Positions 40,888 to 50,800 of a stretch of DNA of 64,000 nt are shown piece by piece (the first letter of the stretch is position 1; each line of letters begins with the position of its first letter). Below the pieces are notes generated by a model. The model saw only the letters and a list, made by a program, of their open reading frames with translations, was not told the DNA's origin and did not search any database. This DNA comes from Deltaproteobacteria bacterium (GTDB lineage Bacteria > Myxococcota_A > Polyangia > Polyangiales > JADJMO01). The DNA is taken from NCBI GenBank assembly GCA_025363655.1, contig JANYDK010000117.1, forward strand, positions 1-64,000, given 5' to 3'. The position numbers and the translations under genes were made by a program.

Positions 40888-41273
40888 GCGCGCGTCGCAT
40901 CGGATGGGCGTCGCTCGTGGCCTGCACCTCGCTCGGTCTCGCCTACGCGCTGCATGCCATCGCCGCAGCGCCGCGTCCTCCGCTCGAGATTTGGGGCGTG
41001 GTCGGGGGCGACGACGTGACGCTCGATGGCGCCGTCGCCTCTCCGAAGCCGAACAGCACGTCGCGGCCCTTCCTCGGCGATCCACTCGTCGGCGGCGCGC
41101 CGGTCACGCGTGAGCTTCCGGCGGGAGCCCACTCCATCACCGTGCGCCTCGCGGGGTGCAGCGAACGAAGCTTTCGCATCGAGCTCCAAGGGACGAGCAA
41201 GCGTTCGATCGTCATGCTCCCGCCCGTGGCCAGCCATTGCCAGCTCCCGCCTCCGCCGCCGCGCGCGAAGTGA
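40884..41273 (+). CDS. Small membrane-anchored protein with a PEGA-like fold
   Basis: A 129-residue product from a GTG inside the previous gene's stop. It has one N-terminal hydrophobic helix (SLVACTSLGLAYALHAIAAA). The beta-rich remainder contains RELPAGAHSITVRLAGCSER, reminiscent of the 'LpaGxHxvxv' turn of PEGA modules, and it ends in a Pro-rich tail (QLPPPPPRAK). Tight coupling to the lipoprotein gene suggests a two-component surface complex; that is inference from position only. Confidence 0.55.
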   Translation: MSARRIGWASLVACTSLGLAYALHAIAAAPRPPLEIWGVVGGDDVTLDGAVASPKPNSTSRPFLGDPLVGGAPVTRELPAGAHSITVRLAGCSERSFRIELQGTSKRSIVMLPPVASHCQLPPPPPRAK

Positions 41274-41286
41274 AACTGCACGGAAT

Positions 41287-41301
41287 GCCTGAAATTCAGG
41301 C
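41287..41301. terminator. Short hairpin between convergent genes, possible bidirectional terminator
   Basis: GCCTGAA and TTCAGGC are perfectly complementary around one base. The hairpin lies 14 bases after one stop and six bases from the other. Weak A/T runs flank it (ATTTCAAAA), so bidirectional termination is plausible but not strong. Confidence 0.45.
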
Positions 41302-41306
41302 CGATT

Positions 41307-42635
41307 TCAAAACGCGAGGTTGAAGCCGAGCGAGGGCTGGAGGCCGACGTGCGAGCCGTCGGGATCGCCGAAGAAGCCGTGCAGTCGGAACTGCGCGTCG
41401 ACCAAGAACGTCTTCGTCTTGTAGATCTCGAGCCCGACGACCGCGGCGGTGATGAAGTTGTTCTTGGAGGCGATGCGTCCGTAGCCGAGACGCATGCCGA
41501 GGTAGGGGTTCAGCCAACGGCGTCGTCCGCCGCCGAGGTAGTCGCTGTAGAAGTCTCCGCCGGCGGTGGCGAGGAAGGCCTGCAGCCCGTCGAAGGGGCC
41601 GCCGTCGCCGGTCTTGCGCATGCCGTCGAGGTCGATGGTGAACGAGCGCGCGAACTGGATGGAGAGCCCGAAGCCGACGTACTTGTCGCGCACACCTTCG
41701 CCACGCGCGTCGACCATGTACGTCGCGCGGAGGCCGGGGAAGAGCTTGGCGGTCGGCTCGTCGAGGATGTCGTCGGGGCGCGTGGGGACGATGCGCAGGT
41801 AGACCGTGCTCCGCGAGGTGCGATCTTTCAGCCACGTGAGGTTGCCCTTCACCTGATCGATCTGCGTGCGGATGCGCGCGAGCTCCTGCTCGATTTGCAG
41901 GATCTCCTTCACGTCCTTGGCTTTCTCCAAAATCTCCTCGTAGCGATGCATCGTCTTCTGCAGGCTCTCGAGGAGGAGGGTGCTGTCGTGGAACTCCTTG
42001 CCGACGTCACGCGCGGTGACTTGGCGCGCCTTGATGCGACCGACGCCGTTGACGCCTTCGAGGAAGGCATCGACGCGCGCCGACGGAATGCGAAGGACGA
42101 AGTTGGCCTCGGCGTTGTTGCCGTCGGCGTTGAGCTCGTCGCCGGTGATGTTGCCGCCGACTTCTTTCACCATCGCGCGGACCCGTTCGCGAGCGTCTTG
42201 GATGCGCTCGACCTCGAGCGTCAGGCGCGCTTCGATGTCGAACATCTCGATCGCCGCGCCAGACGTGTTGGCGGCCGTGGTCGTGTTGGTGGGGACCGAT
42301 TTGGTCATGTCGGCAGGGGGACCGCCCGATCCACCACCACCGCTGCTGCCATTGTCGCCATCGGAGGACTCGGCCACCTTCATCGAGTCACCCGAGCTAC
42401 CGGCGACGGTCACCTTCTCGTCGGAGAAGGCATAAGCCTCCGTCGTGGTGGCCGTTCCGGTCGCGGCCATCGGGGCGGGCGGCGGGCCGCTCGGCTCGTT
42501 TTTGCGCGGAAGATCGTAGGCCGCCGCCTTCGACATGCCCGCGCTCCCGCAGGCCGAGAGGAGGAGGATGAACACGAGCGGCAGCGAACAAGCCGAAGCA
42601 AAGCGGAAGTGGCGGCGGACGTGGCGGACGTGCAT
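41307..42635 (-). CDS. Lipoprotein joining a DUF4349 domain to a C-terminal barrel-like region
   Basis: A 442-residue lipoprotein (VFILLLSACGS). After a Gly/Ser/Thr linker, residues about 115-275 match the DUF4349 outline: LTLEVERIQDARERVRAMVK, a Gly turn, FVLRIPSARVDAFLEGV, then DVGKEFHDSTLLLESL and a long coiled coil (LEKAKDVKEILQIEQELARI). DUF4349 proteins are normally anchored by a C-terminal membrane helix. Here the end is instead about 150 residues of beta strands (YVGFGLSIQFARSF, NPYLGMRLGYGRIASKNN) finishing in SLGFNLAF, whose final Phe fits an outer-membrane barrel. The ATG chosen begins the signal peptide. Confidence 0.7.
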   Translation of the reverse strand: MHVRHVRRHFRFASACSLPLVFILLLSACGSAGMSKAAAYDLPRKNEPSGPPPAPMAATGTATTTEAYAFSDEKVTVAGSSGDSMKVAESSDGDNGSSGGGGSGGPPADMTKSVPTNTTTAANTSGAAIEMFDIEARLTLEVERIQDARERVRAMVKEVGGNITGDELNADGNNAEANFVLRIPSARVDAFLEGVNGVGRIKARQVTARDVGKEFHDSTLLLESLQKTMHRYEEILEKAKDVKEILQIEQELARIRTQIDQVKGNLTWLKDRTSRSTVYLRIVPTRPDDILDEPTAKLFPGLRATYMVDARGEGVRDKYVGFGLSIQFARSFTIDLDGMRKTGDGGPFDGLQAFLATAGGDFYSDYLGGGRRRWLNPYLGMRLGYGRIASKNNFITAAVVGLEIYKTKTFLVDAQFRLHGFFGDPDGSHVGLQPSLGFNLAF

Positions 42636-42731
42636 CGAGCGTCTCCCAGTCGAAGCTTTTTTGCGTCCCAAACGTGGGCCGTGCCGCCACAACGGTGCCG
42701 GAAACGAAACCTTACACCCTGCGCAAAGTGC

Positions 42732-45071
42732 TCAAAGCGAGATGTCGAGCTGCGAGAAGAGGAACGTGTATTGATCGGCCAGCTCTTCGAGCTGCTTTCC
42801 TCGCGGCTTTCCTGCGCCGTGGCCGGCCTTGCTCTCGACGCGGAGGAGGATCGGCGCCTCCGACGACGTCGCCGCTTGGAGCCTCGCCGCCATCTTGCGC
42901 GCGTGGAGCGGCTCGACCCGGCTGTCGCTGGCGCCAGTGAGCACGAGCGTCGCCGGATACGCCGTGCCGTCGTTCACGTGGTGGTAGGGCGAGTACGCGC
43001 GTAGCCAGGCGTACTGCGTCGGATCGTCGCTCGAGCCGTATTCGGGCACCCAGAGCTTGGCGAGGAGGAAGCGCTGGTAGCGGAGCATGTCGGTGAGCGG
43101 CACCGCGCAGATGACGGCCTTGAAGAGATCGGGACGCTGCGTCTCGAGCGCGGCGACGAGGAGCCCGCCGTTGGAGCCACCTTGAATGGCGAGGCGTTTT
43201 TTCGAGGTCCACTTCAATTCGATCAAGCGCTCGGCGACGGCGATTTGGTCGTCGAAGGTGTGCTGCTTCTGACCGAGCATGCCGGCGCGATGCCAGGCCT
43301 CGCCGTACTCGGCGCCGCCGCGGAGGTTGCTCACGACGTAGACGCCGCCGTGCTCGAGGAAGGCGAAGACGTTGCGGTTGAAGACGGGCGTCTGCGTGAG
43401 GTTGAAGCCGCCGTAGCCGTAGAGCAGCGCCGGCGCGGTGCCGTCTTTCGGCGCGCCCTTCTTGGCGACGACGAAGGCGGTGACGATCGCCCCGTCTTTC
43501 GAGGTCGCTTCGATCTGCTGCACTTCGTATTGCGTGGTGTCGACGACGGTCTGCTTCACCGCGGTGAACGTCTCGGGGGGCGCGCCGACGAGCGACAGGT
43601 TCGACGCTTTCGAGAGGTCGCCGAGCAGCTTGGCCTTCGCCAGCGCTTCCTTGGTGATCGGCTTGATGCCCCTCAGACGGAGGATCGACGGAGGCAGGAG
43701 GAACGACTGCACCTCGAAGAGCGCTTCGTCGCCGTCGTGCTCGCCGTGCGGCACCGAGGCGCTCGAGCTCGGTGGCAGCTCGAGCGTGTCGACGAGCGTG
43801 CCGTCCAGCAGGTGGCGCTCGATGACCGAGTGGGCCCTGTCGAGATAACCGACGAAGAGGATTCCTCCCGCGATGTCGAAGTCACGAAGTGGCTGTTTTT
43901 CTCGCTCGGCGACGATCTCTTTCCAATGCGCCCGCTCGGGCTTCTTGGGGTCGATGGCGTAGAGTCGGAAGTTGGGCGCGCCGTCGTTGCTCCGCAGGAA
44001 GACGCGCTCCTCGCCGCCGTGCGAGTACGGCATCGGCGAGAAGAGCGCGTCGGGGCCGTCGACGAGGGTGACCCACGGGGCGTCTTTCTTCGTCAGATCT
44101 TTGAGGTAGACGCTCGAGCGCGAAGGGCCGTGCCCGACGTACATCACCAGCAGCTTGCCCGAGGGCGAGAGCATCGGCGCCGGCCAGTCGGTCATCGCCA
44201 ACTGGTCGCCGAAGACGAGCGGATCGGTCTTCGGATCGGCGCCGAGCGTGTGGAAGTAGACCTTGCGGTGGTAGCCCTCTTCGTCCTTCGGCACCGAGCC
44301 GATCGCCGGTTGGCGTACGTAGTAGAAGGACTTGCCGTCGGGCAGCCAGGAGACGTACGTGGCGCGTGTGCGCGGGATCGCGTCGGCGAGATCTTTGCCC
44401 GTCGTGACGTCGCGCACGTGCAACGTCGAGAGCTCGTCGCCGCTGGTGCTGACGCCGTAGGCGACGCGATCGCCGTCGTCGGAGACGTACCACCAGTCGA
44501 GCGCGGTGGTCTTCTCGGCGGTGTCGCCGAGGTTCGTCGGATCGAGCAGAGGACGATCGACGCCGCTCGCGCCCTCGCGCACGAAGACGACGGGCTGATC
44601 CATCTTCCCTTCGCGTTTGACGTGGAAATAGCGCTTGATGCGCTGTCCCTTGGCGTCCTTCTGGTGCGTCGTGCGCACCACCGGCGAGCCGACGAAGCCG
44701 ATCGCGAGGAGCTCGTCGAGGCGCGCGTGCAGCTTCGTGCGACGCGGATCGGCGTCGAGCACCGCGCGCGTGCGCGCGTTCTCTGCGGTGGTCCACTCCT
44801 CGACCTCTTTCGAAGCGCCGTCCTCCAGCCAGCGATAGGGATCGGGGACTTGCTCGCCGTGGTACGTGTCGAAAACGTCGTCGATGCGGGTCTTCACGAG
44901 GAGCCTCTGGGGACGTGGGGTCACGGCCTTCGGATCGGATTTTCCGGGAGTTCCCGGCAAGACGGAGGGCAGCGGAGGCAGCGAAGGTTCATGTGCCTGC
45001 TGCGCGGGAGCACACGCAGGGAGTGACCAAGCCGCGCCGCAGACCACGAGCGTGAGCAGGCGCATGCGCAT
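42732..45071 (-). CDS. Prolyl oligopeptidase family serine peptidase, lipoprotein
   Basis: A 779-residue S9A peptidase that cleaves short peptides after Pro. A lipoprotein signal (LVVCGAAWSLPAC) and Pro linker come first, then the conserved DPYRWLED entry, the seven-bladed propeller (about 120-480), and the C-terminal hydrolase. The triad is visible: GGSNGG (Ser about 633), ASDSRVEP (Asp) and KAGHGAG (His). All hallmark residues are intact. The lipid anchor places it outside the inner membrane, as in other Myxococcota. The start could be either of two Mets two residues apart. It is 96 bases upstream of the DUF4349 gene. Confidence 0.92.
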   Translation of the reverse strand: MRMRLLTLVVCGAAWSLPACAPAQQAHEPSLPPLPSVLPGTPGKSDPKAVTPRPQRLLVKTRIDDVFDTYHGEQVPDPYRWLEDGASKEVEEWTTAENARTRAVLDADPRRTKLHARLDELLAIGFVGSPVVRTTHQKDAKGQRIKRYFHVKREGKMDQPVVFVREGASGVDRPLLDPTNLGDTAEKTTALDWWYVSDDGDRVAYGVSTSGDELSTLHVRDVTTGKDLADAIPRTRATYVSWLPDGKSFYYVRQPAIGSVPKDEEGYHRKVYFHTLGADPKTDPLVFGDQLAMTDWPAPMLSPSGKLLVMYVGHGPSRSSVYLKDLTKKDAPWVTLVDGPDALFSPMPYSHGGEERVFLRSNDGAPNFRLYAIDPKKPERAHWKEIVAEREKQPLRDFDIAGGILFVGYLDRAHSVIERHLLDGTLVDTLELPPSSSASVPHGEHDGDEALFEVQSFLLPPSILRLRGIKPITKEALAKAKLLGDLSKASNLSLVGAPPETFTAVKQTVVDTTQYEVQQIEATSKDGAIVTAFVVAKKGAPKDGTAPALLYGYGGFNLTQTPVFNRNVFAFLEHGGVYVVSNLRGGAEYGEAWHRAGMLGQKQHTFDDQIAVAERLIELKWTSKKRLAIQGGSNGGLLVAALETQRPDLFKAVICAVPLTDMLRYQRFLLAKLWVPEYGSSDDPTQYAWLRAYSPYHHVNDGTAYPATLVLTGASDSRVEPLHARKMAARLQAATSSEAPILLRVESKAGHGAGKPRGKQLEELADQYTFLFSQLDISL

Positions 45072-45253
45072 GCTCGCGGTCTAGTTCGTCATCGCGAGCG
45101 AGGCATCCAAGTCGCAACCACGATCGAGTTGTCGTGGATTTACAACGCACTGCGGCACATCAACAAGTGCGATAAGTATATGGATTTGCACGTAAAATAT
45201 CGATCGTGCCGCGCTGCGTAGTGCCTGGCCGGCCGATTGCTCTGTCGCTGGAG

Positions 45254-45613
45254 ATGTCTACGTATCGACTCCTCTCTGCTCTCTTGGCCTCGACGTTCCT
45301 CGTCGTCGGCTGCGGCTCTTCCGACGACACGACCACCAACCCGACCGATACCGGCAACACGCCCGACGTGGTCGCCGACAGCCCGACCGACACCGCGAAG
45401 GTCGACTCGGCCGTCGACGCGCCCACCGATTCCCCCACCGACTCGGCCAAGGACGACGTGGCGACCGACGCTGCGACCGACGCGACCGATGGCGCGACGG
45501 ACGCTGCCAAGGACGCTTCCGACGCTGCCACCGACGCCGACGCGGCTTCCGATGCTGCCCTCGACGCCGACGTGCTCGGTGACGTTCTCGGCGACGTGCT
45601 CGAAGCGGGCTGA
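45254..45613 (+). CDS. Asp/Ala/Thr-rich low-complexity lipoprotein
   Basis: A 119-residue product: signal LLSALLASTFLVVGC with a lipobox, then almost only Asp, Ala, Thr, Ser and Val in short irregular repeats (TDAATDATDGATDAAKDAS). It is very acidic and probably disordered; related Asp-rich linkers tether larger enzymes in this genome, for example the amidohydrolase lipoprotein at 24.4 kb. It may be a free spacer, a calcium binder or a degraded gene that lost its enzyme domain. The upstream 180 bases are AT-rich for this genome (GATAAGTATATGG, GTAAAATATCG), which fits a promoter region. Confidence 0.55.
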   Translation: MSTYRLLSALLASTFLVVGCGSSDDTTTNPTDTGNTPDVVADSPTDTAKVDSAVDAPTDSPTDSAKDDVATDAATDATDGATDAAKDASDAATDADAASDAALDADVLGDVLGDVLEAG

Positions 45614-45632
45614 TTCCGAATCACCGACGAAA

Positions 45633-46781
45633 CTAGCGACGGCCGCGCTCGGGTTGCCACTCGAGCGCGCGCTGTACCGCTGCCGCTGGTTGCACGACGC
45701 CCCACCCCTGGCGATCGACGCCGACGTGCGGCATGCGCCTGGCGGTGGCGATGAGGATTCGTTTGATCGCCGAGGGTGTGAGCTCGGGCTTGGCCTCGAG
45801 CATCTGCGCGACGATCGACGAGACGATGGGCGCCGCGAAGGAGGTTCCGTCGACCTCTTTGTAGTGCTTCGAGATCACCTTCTGCCCGCTGCGCTTCGCG
45901 GCGATGATTTGCCGCAATTGGTAGGGTTGCAGGTGCTTGGCCGCGTCGAGCTCGGGGTCGACGCCGTGGCTCTGTCCGAGGATTTGGTGAAGCTCGTGAT
46001 CGTCGGCGACGGTCATGTCGGTGATCAGCGCAGCCTGCGCCGCGGTCGGCGTGTCAGGGAGAATCGGCGCTGCGATCTTGATCGCCGGCGCGATCACCTC
46101 GGGCTTCTGCACGCCGTCGATCGTCGGTCCGTACGACGAGTGGTAGGGCACGAACTTGTCGAGCGAGCCCTGCTCGTCGTCGAAGCCGCCGACGGTGATG
46201 ACCGCGGGCGTGCTCGCAGGAGGGACGACCGCGTGATCATGGGTGTGCCCCGCGTTGCCTGCCGCGCAGACGACGACGATGCCCATGCGTAGCGCAGCTT
46301 CGGCGGCGCGCGAGAGGCTGTCCCAGAGGTGCGAAGCCTCGTAGTCGCCGCCGGCCGAGATGTTGAGGATGCCGATGCCGAGGCGGTGCGCGTTGGCGCA
46401 GACCCAGTCGATGCCGAGGGTGAGGTCTTCGTGGCGGATGCGCGAGACGGAGCCGACCTTCACCAGCACGAGCTCGGCTTCGTGCGCCAAACCCTTGTAT
46501 TTACCGCTCGAAAGCGCGCCGTTGCCGCACGCGACGGCGGTCGTCATCATCCCGTGCCACGACGAGACGTCGGCGGGCGGCAGCTCGTGCGGCCCCGGCG
46601 AGTTCATGAGGACGTCGTGGTACTCCTTGATGCGCCGGTGCGGCTTCACCAAGTCGGCGTGCGCGTAGAAGCCGGCGTCGAGGAAGGCGATGGTGACGCC
46701 ACGCCCGGTGAAGCGCTCGTCGGCGCCGAGCCGCGCGCCGATGGCCTTGATTTTGGTTTCGAGAGTTCGGCTGGTCGGCAT
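45633..46781 (-). CDS. Subtilisin-family (S8) serine protease without signal peptide
   Basis: A 382-residue subtilase. The catalytic triad is complete: Asp35 (IAFLDAGF), His76 (SSWHGMMT) and Ser314 (DGTSFAAP), with the oxyanion Asn in CAAGNAGHT. An insertion of about 70 residues (240-310) before the Ser motif is unusual. The protein starts almost directly with the catalytic domain, with no signal peptide or long propeptide, as in intracellular subtilisins. The start is ATG (MPTSRTLE); a TTG seven codons upstream is unlikely. It is divergent from the amidotransferase-like gene, with a 164-base gap. Confidence 0.88.
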   Translation of the reverse strand: MPTSRTLETKIKAIGARLGADERFTGRGVTIAFLDAGFYAHADLVKPHRRIKEYHDVLMNSPGPHELPPADVSSWHGMMTTAVACGNGALSSGKYKGLAHEAELVLVKVGSVSRIRHEDLTLGIDWVCANAHRLGIGILNISAGGDYEASHLWDSLSRAAEAALRMGIVVVCAAGNAGHTHDHAVVPPASTPAVITVGGFDDEQGSLDKFVPYHSSYGPTIDGVQKPEVIAPAIKIAAPILPDTPTAAQAALITDMTVADDHELHQILGQSHGVDPELDAAKHLQPYQLRQIIAAKRSGQKVISKHYKEVDGTSFAAPIVSSIVAQMLEAKPELTPSAIKRILIATARRMPHVGVDRQGWGVVQPAAAVQRALEWQPERGRR

Positions 46782-46945
46782 GCTTGGTTCACTCCGTGCC
46801 AAAGCACGTTCTCGTCATGCAGCTCGCATGTTGTCGCACCTTTTCGCAGGAGGCCGGGGCTCCTGTCCATCGGTTCGTCGTCCAAGTGCTACAATCGCTC
46901 CGCCCGAGAGGCTCGGGCAAAGGGGAGAGAGGCGTTGTCGGGCGA

Positions 46946-47890
46946 ATGAATTCGAAGAGTCTGCGCGTCGCGGTGGTCGACATGAACGCTGGGCACGTCA
47001 ATCAGGCCATTCGCTGCCTGGGCGTCTTGATCGATCAGTTGGCGGGTCGGGTCGAGCAGACCAACCCGGGCCTCAGGGTCGAACGCGTGCACGTCTCGCC
47101 CCGCGACAAAGGCGACGTGCCGCCGAGCGACTGCGACATCTACATCTGTTCGGGCGGCCCCGGCTCTCCCTTCGACGGCGACGGCGAACGTTGGGTCGAC
47201 GACTTCTCCCACGTCCTCGACGACGTGGTCGACAAGAACCACGAGAGCGACGACGCACCGGGCGCGCTCTGCATTTGTTACTCGTTCGAGATGGCCATCC
47301 GTCACTTCGGCGTCGCCGAGGTGGCACCGCGCGCGACGCGTAAATTCGGCGTGATGCCGATTTACACCACCGACGACGGCCGCAAGCATCCGCTCCTCGC
47401 GCCCTTCGGCGATCGCCTCTTCGCCTTCGAGCATCGCAACTGGGAGGCCATCGGCCTCGACGAGTCGAAGCTGGAGCGCCACGGCGGTACGCTCCTCGCG
47501 CGCGAGAGTCGTGACGGGTTCTCCAAGGGCGCAGCGCTGATGGCCCTCGAATTCGCGCCCGGTGTCGAGGGCGTGCAGTTTCACCCGGAGGCCGATCGTC
47601 CCGGCGTGATGGCGTGGGTGGCGCGTCCCGAGCAGGCGGACGCGTTCAAGCTCGCGTATGGCATCACGACGTACGAGCGCATGCTGAAGACGCTCGACGA
47701 TCCGAACCGCCTCGCGCGCACCTTCGCGCTCCTCATTCCCGGATGGCTGACGCGTCGTTTCAACCGCATCGCCGTGGCCCGCGGCTGGAACCCGCTCCCG
47801 CCGCCGGTGCACGACATGCAGATGTTCGACTCGGTGGCGACGATCAAGGCGGCGAAGCCGGTCACTCAGCCGGAGCCACCGAAGGCGTGA
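46946..47890 (+). CDS. Class I glutamine-amidotransferase-like protein
   Basis: A 314-residue protein. The N-terminal 230 residues follow the GATase-1 fold: VVDMNAGHVNQ, the oxyanion turn ICSGGPGSP, the nucleophile region ALCICYSFEMA (Cys111), and GVQFHPEAD with the catalytic His. The usual nucleophile motif is CxGxQ; here it is CYSFE, so activity is likely but its glutamine pocket is atypical. The last 80 residues form a helical extension. No partner synthetase gene is adjacent. It overlaps the 3' end of the convergent RND pump gene by 29 bases. The ATG of MNSKSLR is chosen; the long upstream frame is not protein-like. Confidence 0.75.
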   Translation: MNSKSLRVAVVDMNAGHVNQAIRCLGVLIDQLAGRVEQTNPGLRVERVHVSPRDKGDVPPSDCDIYICSGGPGSPFDGDGERWVDDFSHVLDDVVDKNHESDDAPGALCICYSFEMAIRHFGVAEVAPRATRKFGVMPIYTTDDGRKHPLLAPFGDRLFAFEHRNWEAIGLDESKLERHGGTLLARESRDGFSKGAALMALEFAPGVEGVQFHPEADRPGVMAWVARPEQADAFKLAYGITTYERMLKTLDDPNRLARTFALLIPGWLTRRFNRIAVARGWNPLPPPVHDMQMFDSVATIKAAKPVTQPEPPKA

Positions 47891-50800
47891 CGCCGCGTTT
47901 GATGCGCAAGCGATCCATCGCCAGGTAAATCACCGGCGTCGTGAAGAGCGTCAGGAGCTGAGAGAGAATCAGCCCGCCGACGATGGTGATGCCGAGGGGC
48001 CTGCGCAGCTCGGCGCCGGCGCCGCTCCCGAGGGCGAGGGGCAGGCCGCCGAAGAGCGCGGCGAGCGTGGTCATCAAGATCGGCCGGAAGCGGAGGAGGC
48101 ACGCTTTTCGAATCGCCTGCAGCGGCGTCAGCCCTTCCTCGCGCTCGGCCTCGATGGCGAAGTCGATCATCATGATCGCGTTCTTCTTCACGATGCCGAT
48201 GAGGAGGAGAATGCCGACGATGCCGATGATCCCGAGCTCGGTGCCGGTGACGAGGAGCGCCAGGAGCGCGCCGACGCCGGCCGAGGGGAGCGTGGAGAGA
48301 ATCGTGATCGGGTGGATGAGGCTCTCGTAGAGCACGCCGAGGACGATGTAGACGGCGATGATCGCGGCGAGAATCAGCATCGGTTGCGATCCGAGCGAGT
48401 CTTTGAAGGCCTGCGCGGTGCCGCTGAAGGCGCCTTGCACCGAGGGTGGAAGACCGATGCCGAGCTCGGCGGCGTGGATCGCATCGACGGCCTGTCCGAG
48501 CGTGGCCCCAGGCGCGAGGTTGAAGGAGATGGTCGTCGAGGGGAACTGCCCTTGGTGATTGACCGAGAGCGAGGTCATCTTCGGCGACGGCGTCGTCACC
48601 GCCGAGAGCGGCACCGGCCCTCCAGGCGAGCCGACGAAGACGTTGTCGAGCGAATCGGGCGAGCGTGACGGCTCGGGCGCGAGCTCGAGGATGACACGGT
48701 AGGGGTTCGCTTGCGTGTACGTGGTTGCGACCTGGCGCTGACCGAAGGCGTCGGAGAGCGACGCGTCGATCGCCGCCGGCGTGACCCCGAGGCGCGCGGC
48801 GGTGTCGCGATCGATGAGGAGATCGAGCTCGCGTCCAGCCGTCTGCTGATCGGAGGCGACGTCGGCGACGACGGGGACCTTGCGCAGCGCCTCGAGGACC
48901 CGCGGCGCCCAGGTGAGGAGCTCGCCGAGATCGGCGTCTTGGAGCGTGTATTGGAACTGCGTGCGCGTCGGGCGCCCGCCGATGCGGACGTCCTGCCCGG
49001 CCTGCATGAAGAGGCTGATTCCTTCGGCCTTCGCGAGGTTCGGACGAAGGCGGGCGATGACTTGATCGGCGCTGACGTTGCGCTGCGAACGCGGCTTCAG
49101 CGCGGCGAAGATGCTCCCGGTGTTGCCCGACGAGCCGCCCGGTCCGGCGCCGAGGAAGGAGACGAAGTGGGAGACGTCGGGATCGGCGCGGACGATTTCG
49201 TTGAGCGACTGCTGCCGCTTGAGCATCGCCTGGAAGCTGATGTCCTGCGGCGCCTCGGAGAAGCCCATCAGTTGGCCGGTGTCCTGCTGCGGGAAGAGGC
49301 CGCGCGGAACGAACCAATAGAGGGCGACGGTGACGACGATGGTCGCCAGCGTCAGCAGCTGTACGAAGATGCGATGACCGAGGACCCAGTCGAGGGCGAT
49401 TTCGTAGACGCGAAGAATACCCTCGAAAAACCGCTCTGCGGCGCGATCGAAGATGCCGCGTCGCACGGGGGCGGGATCGTGTTTCAGGAGCTGCGCGCAC
49501 ATCATCGGCGTCAGCGTCAGCGAGACGACGGCGGAGATGATGATCGCGACGCTGAGCGTGACCGCGAACTCGCGGAAGAGCCGCCCGACGATGCCACCCA
49601 TCAAGAGGATGGGGATGAAGACGGCGAGGAGCGAGGTGGTGATGGAGATGACGGTGAAGCCGATTTGCTTGGCGCCGCGGAGAGCCGCCTCGACCGGCGA
49701 GACGCCTTGCTCGACGAAGCGGGCGACGTTCTCGGTGACGACGATGGCGTCGTCGACGACGAACCCGGTGGAGATGGTCAGCGCCATCAGCGAGAGGTTG
49801 TCGAGGTTGTAGTCGAGCATGTACATCGCGCCGAAGGTGCCGATCAGCGAGAGCGGCACGGCGATGGTCGGGATGATGGTGGCGCGCGCGCTCCGCAAGA
49901 AGACGAAGACGACGGCGATCACCAGCAAAACACTGAGAATCAGCGTGCGCATGACGTCGTCGACCGAGGCGCGGATGGTCTCGGTGCGATCGATGGCGAC
50001 CTTCATGTCGATCGCCGGGGAGATCGACGCGCGGAGGGTCGGCAACATCGCCTTCACCGCCTCGGTGGTCTCGATGATGTTGGCGCCGGGTTGACGACGG
50101 ATGACGAGGAGCACCGCGCGCTTGTCGTCGCACCAGGCAGCGACGCGGTTGTTCTCGACGTCGTCGATGACGCGGGCGACGTCGGAGAGGTGGAGCGTGC
50201 CCCCTTCGGGCGTCGAACGAAGGACGATGCTCTCGAACGCCTTGGCGCCGACGAGCTGATCGTTGGCCTCGATCGGCAGCGTCGTCGCGCCGTCCTGCAT
50301 CGCGCCCTTCGGCACCGAGACCGTCGAGCCGGCGAGGGCGAGCCGAACGTCTTCGAGGGTGAGCCCGACGCCGGCGAGCGCCGCGGGATTGACTTGCACC
50401 CGCACGGCCGGTTGCTGTCCGCCGCCGACGAAGACCTGGCCGACGCCGGGGACCTGCGAGACTTTCTGCGCGAGAAACGTGTTTCCTTGCTCGAAGATCT
50501 TGCTCAGCGGCACCACGTCCGACGAGAGCGCGACGATCAAGATCGGGAGGTCGGCCGGGTTGACCTTTCGATAGTTGGGCCGGCTCGGCATGTTGGTCGG
50601 GAGCTCGCCGCCGGCCGCGCCGATCGCCGCTTGCACGTCGCGCGCGGCGGCGTCGACGTCGCGATCGAGGTCGAACTGCATGGTGATCGAGACGCTGCCG
50701 ACCGAGCTCGTGGAGGTGATCTCGGTGATGCCGGCGATGCGTCCGAAGCGACGTTCGAGCGGGGTCGCGACCGACGCGGCCATCGTCTCGGGGCTCGCCC

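Noticed and set aside
45160-45253. AT-rich tract with TAAAAT and TTGCAC that looks like a promoter
   Set aside because: No pair of -35 and -10 boxes at 16-18 base spacing could be placed, so only a promoter-like region is noted in the lipoprotein entry.
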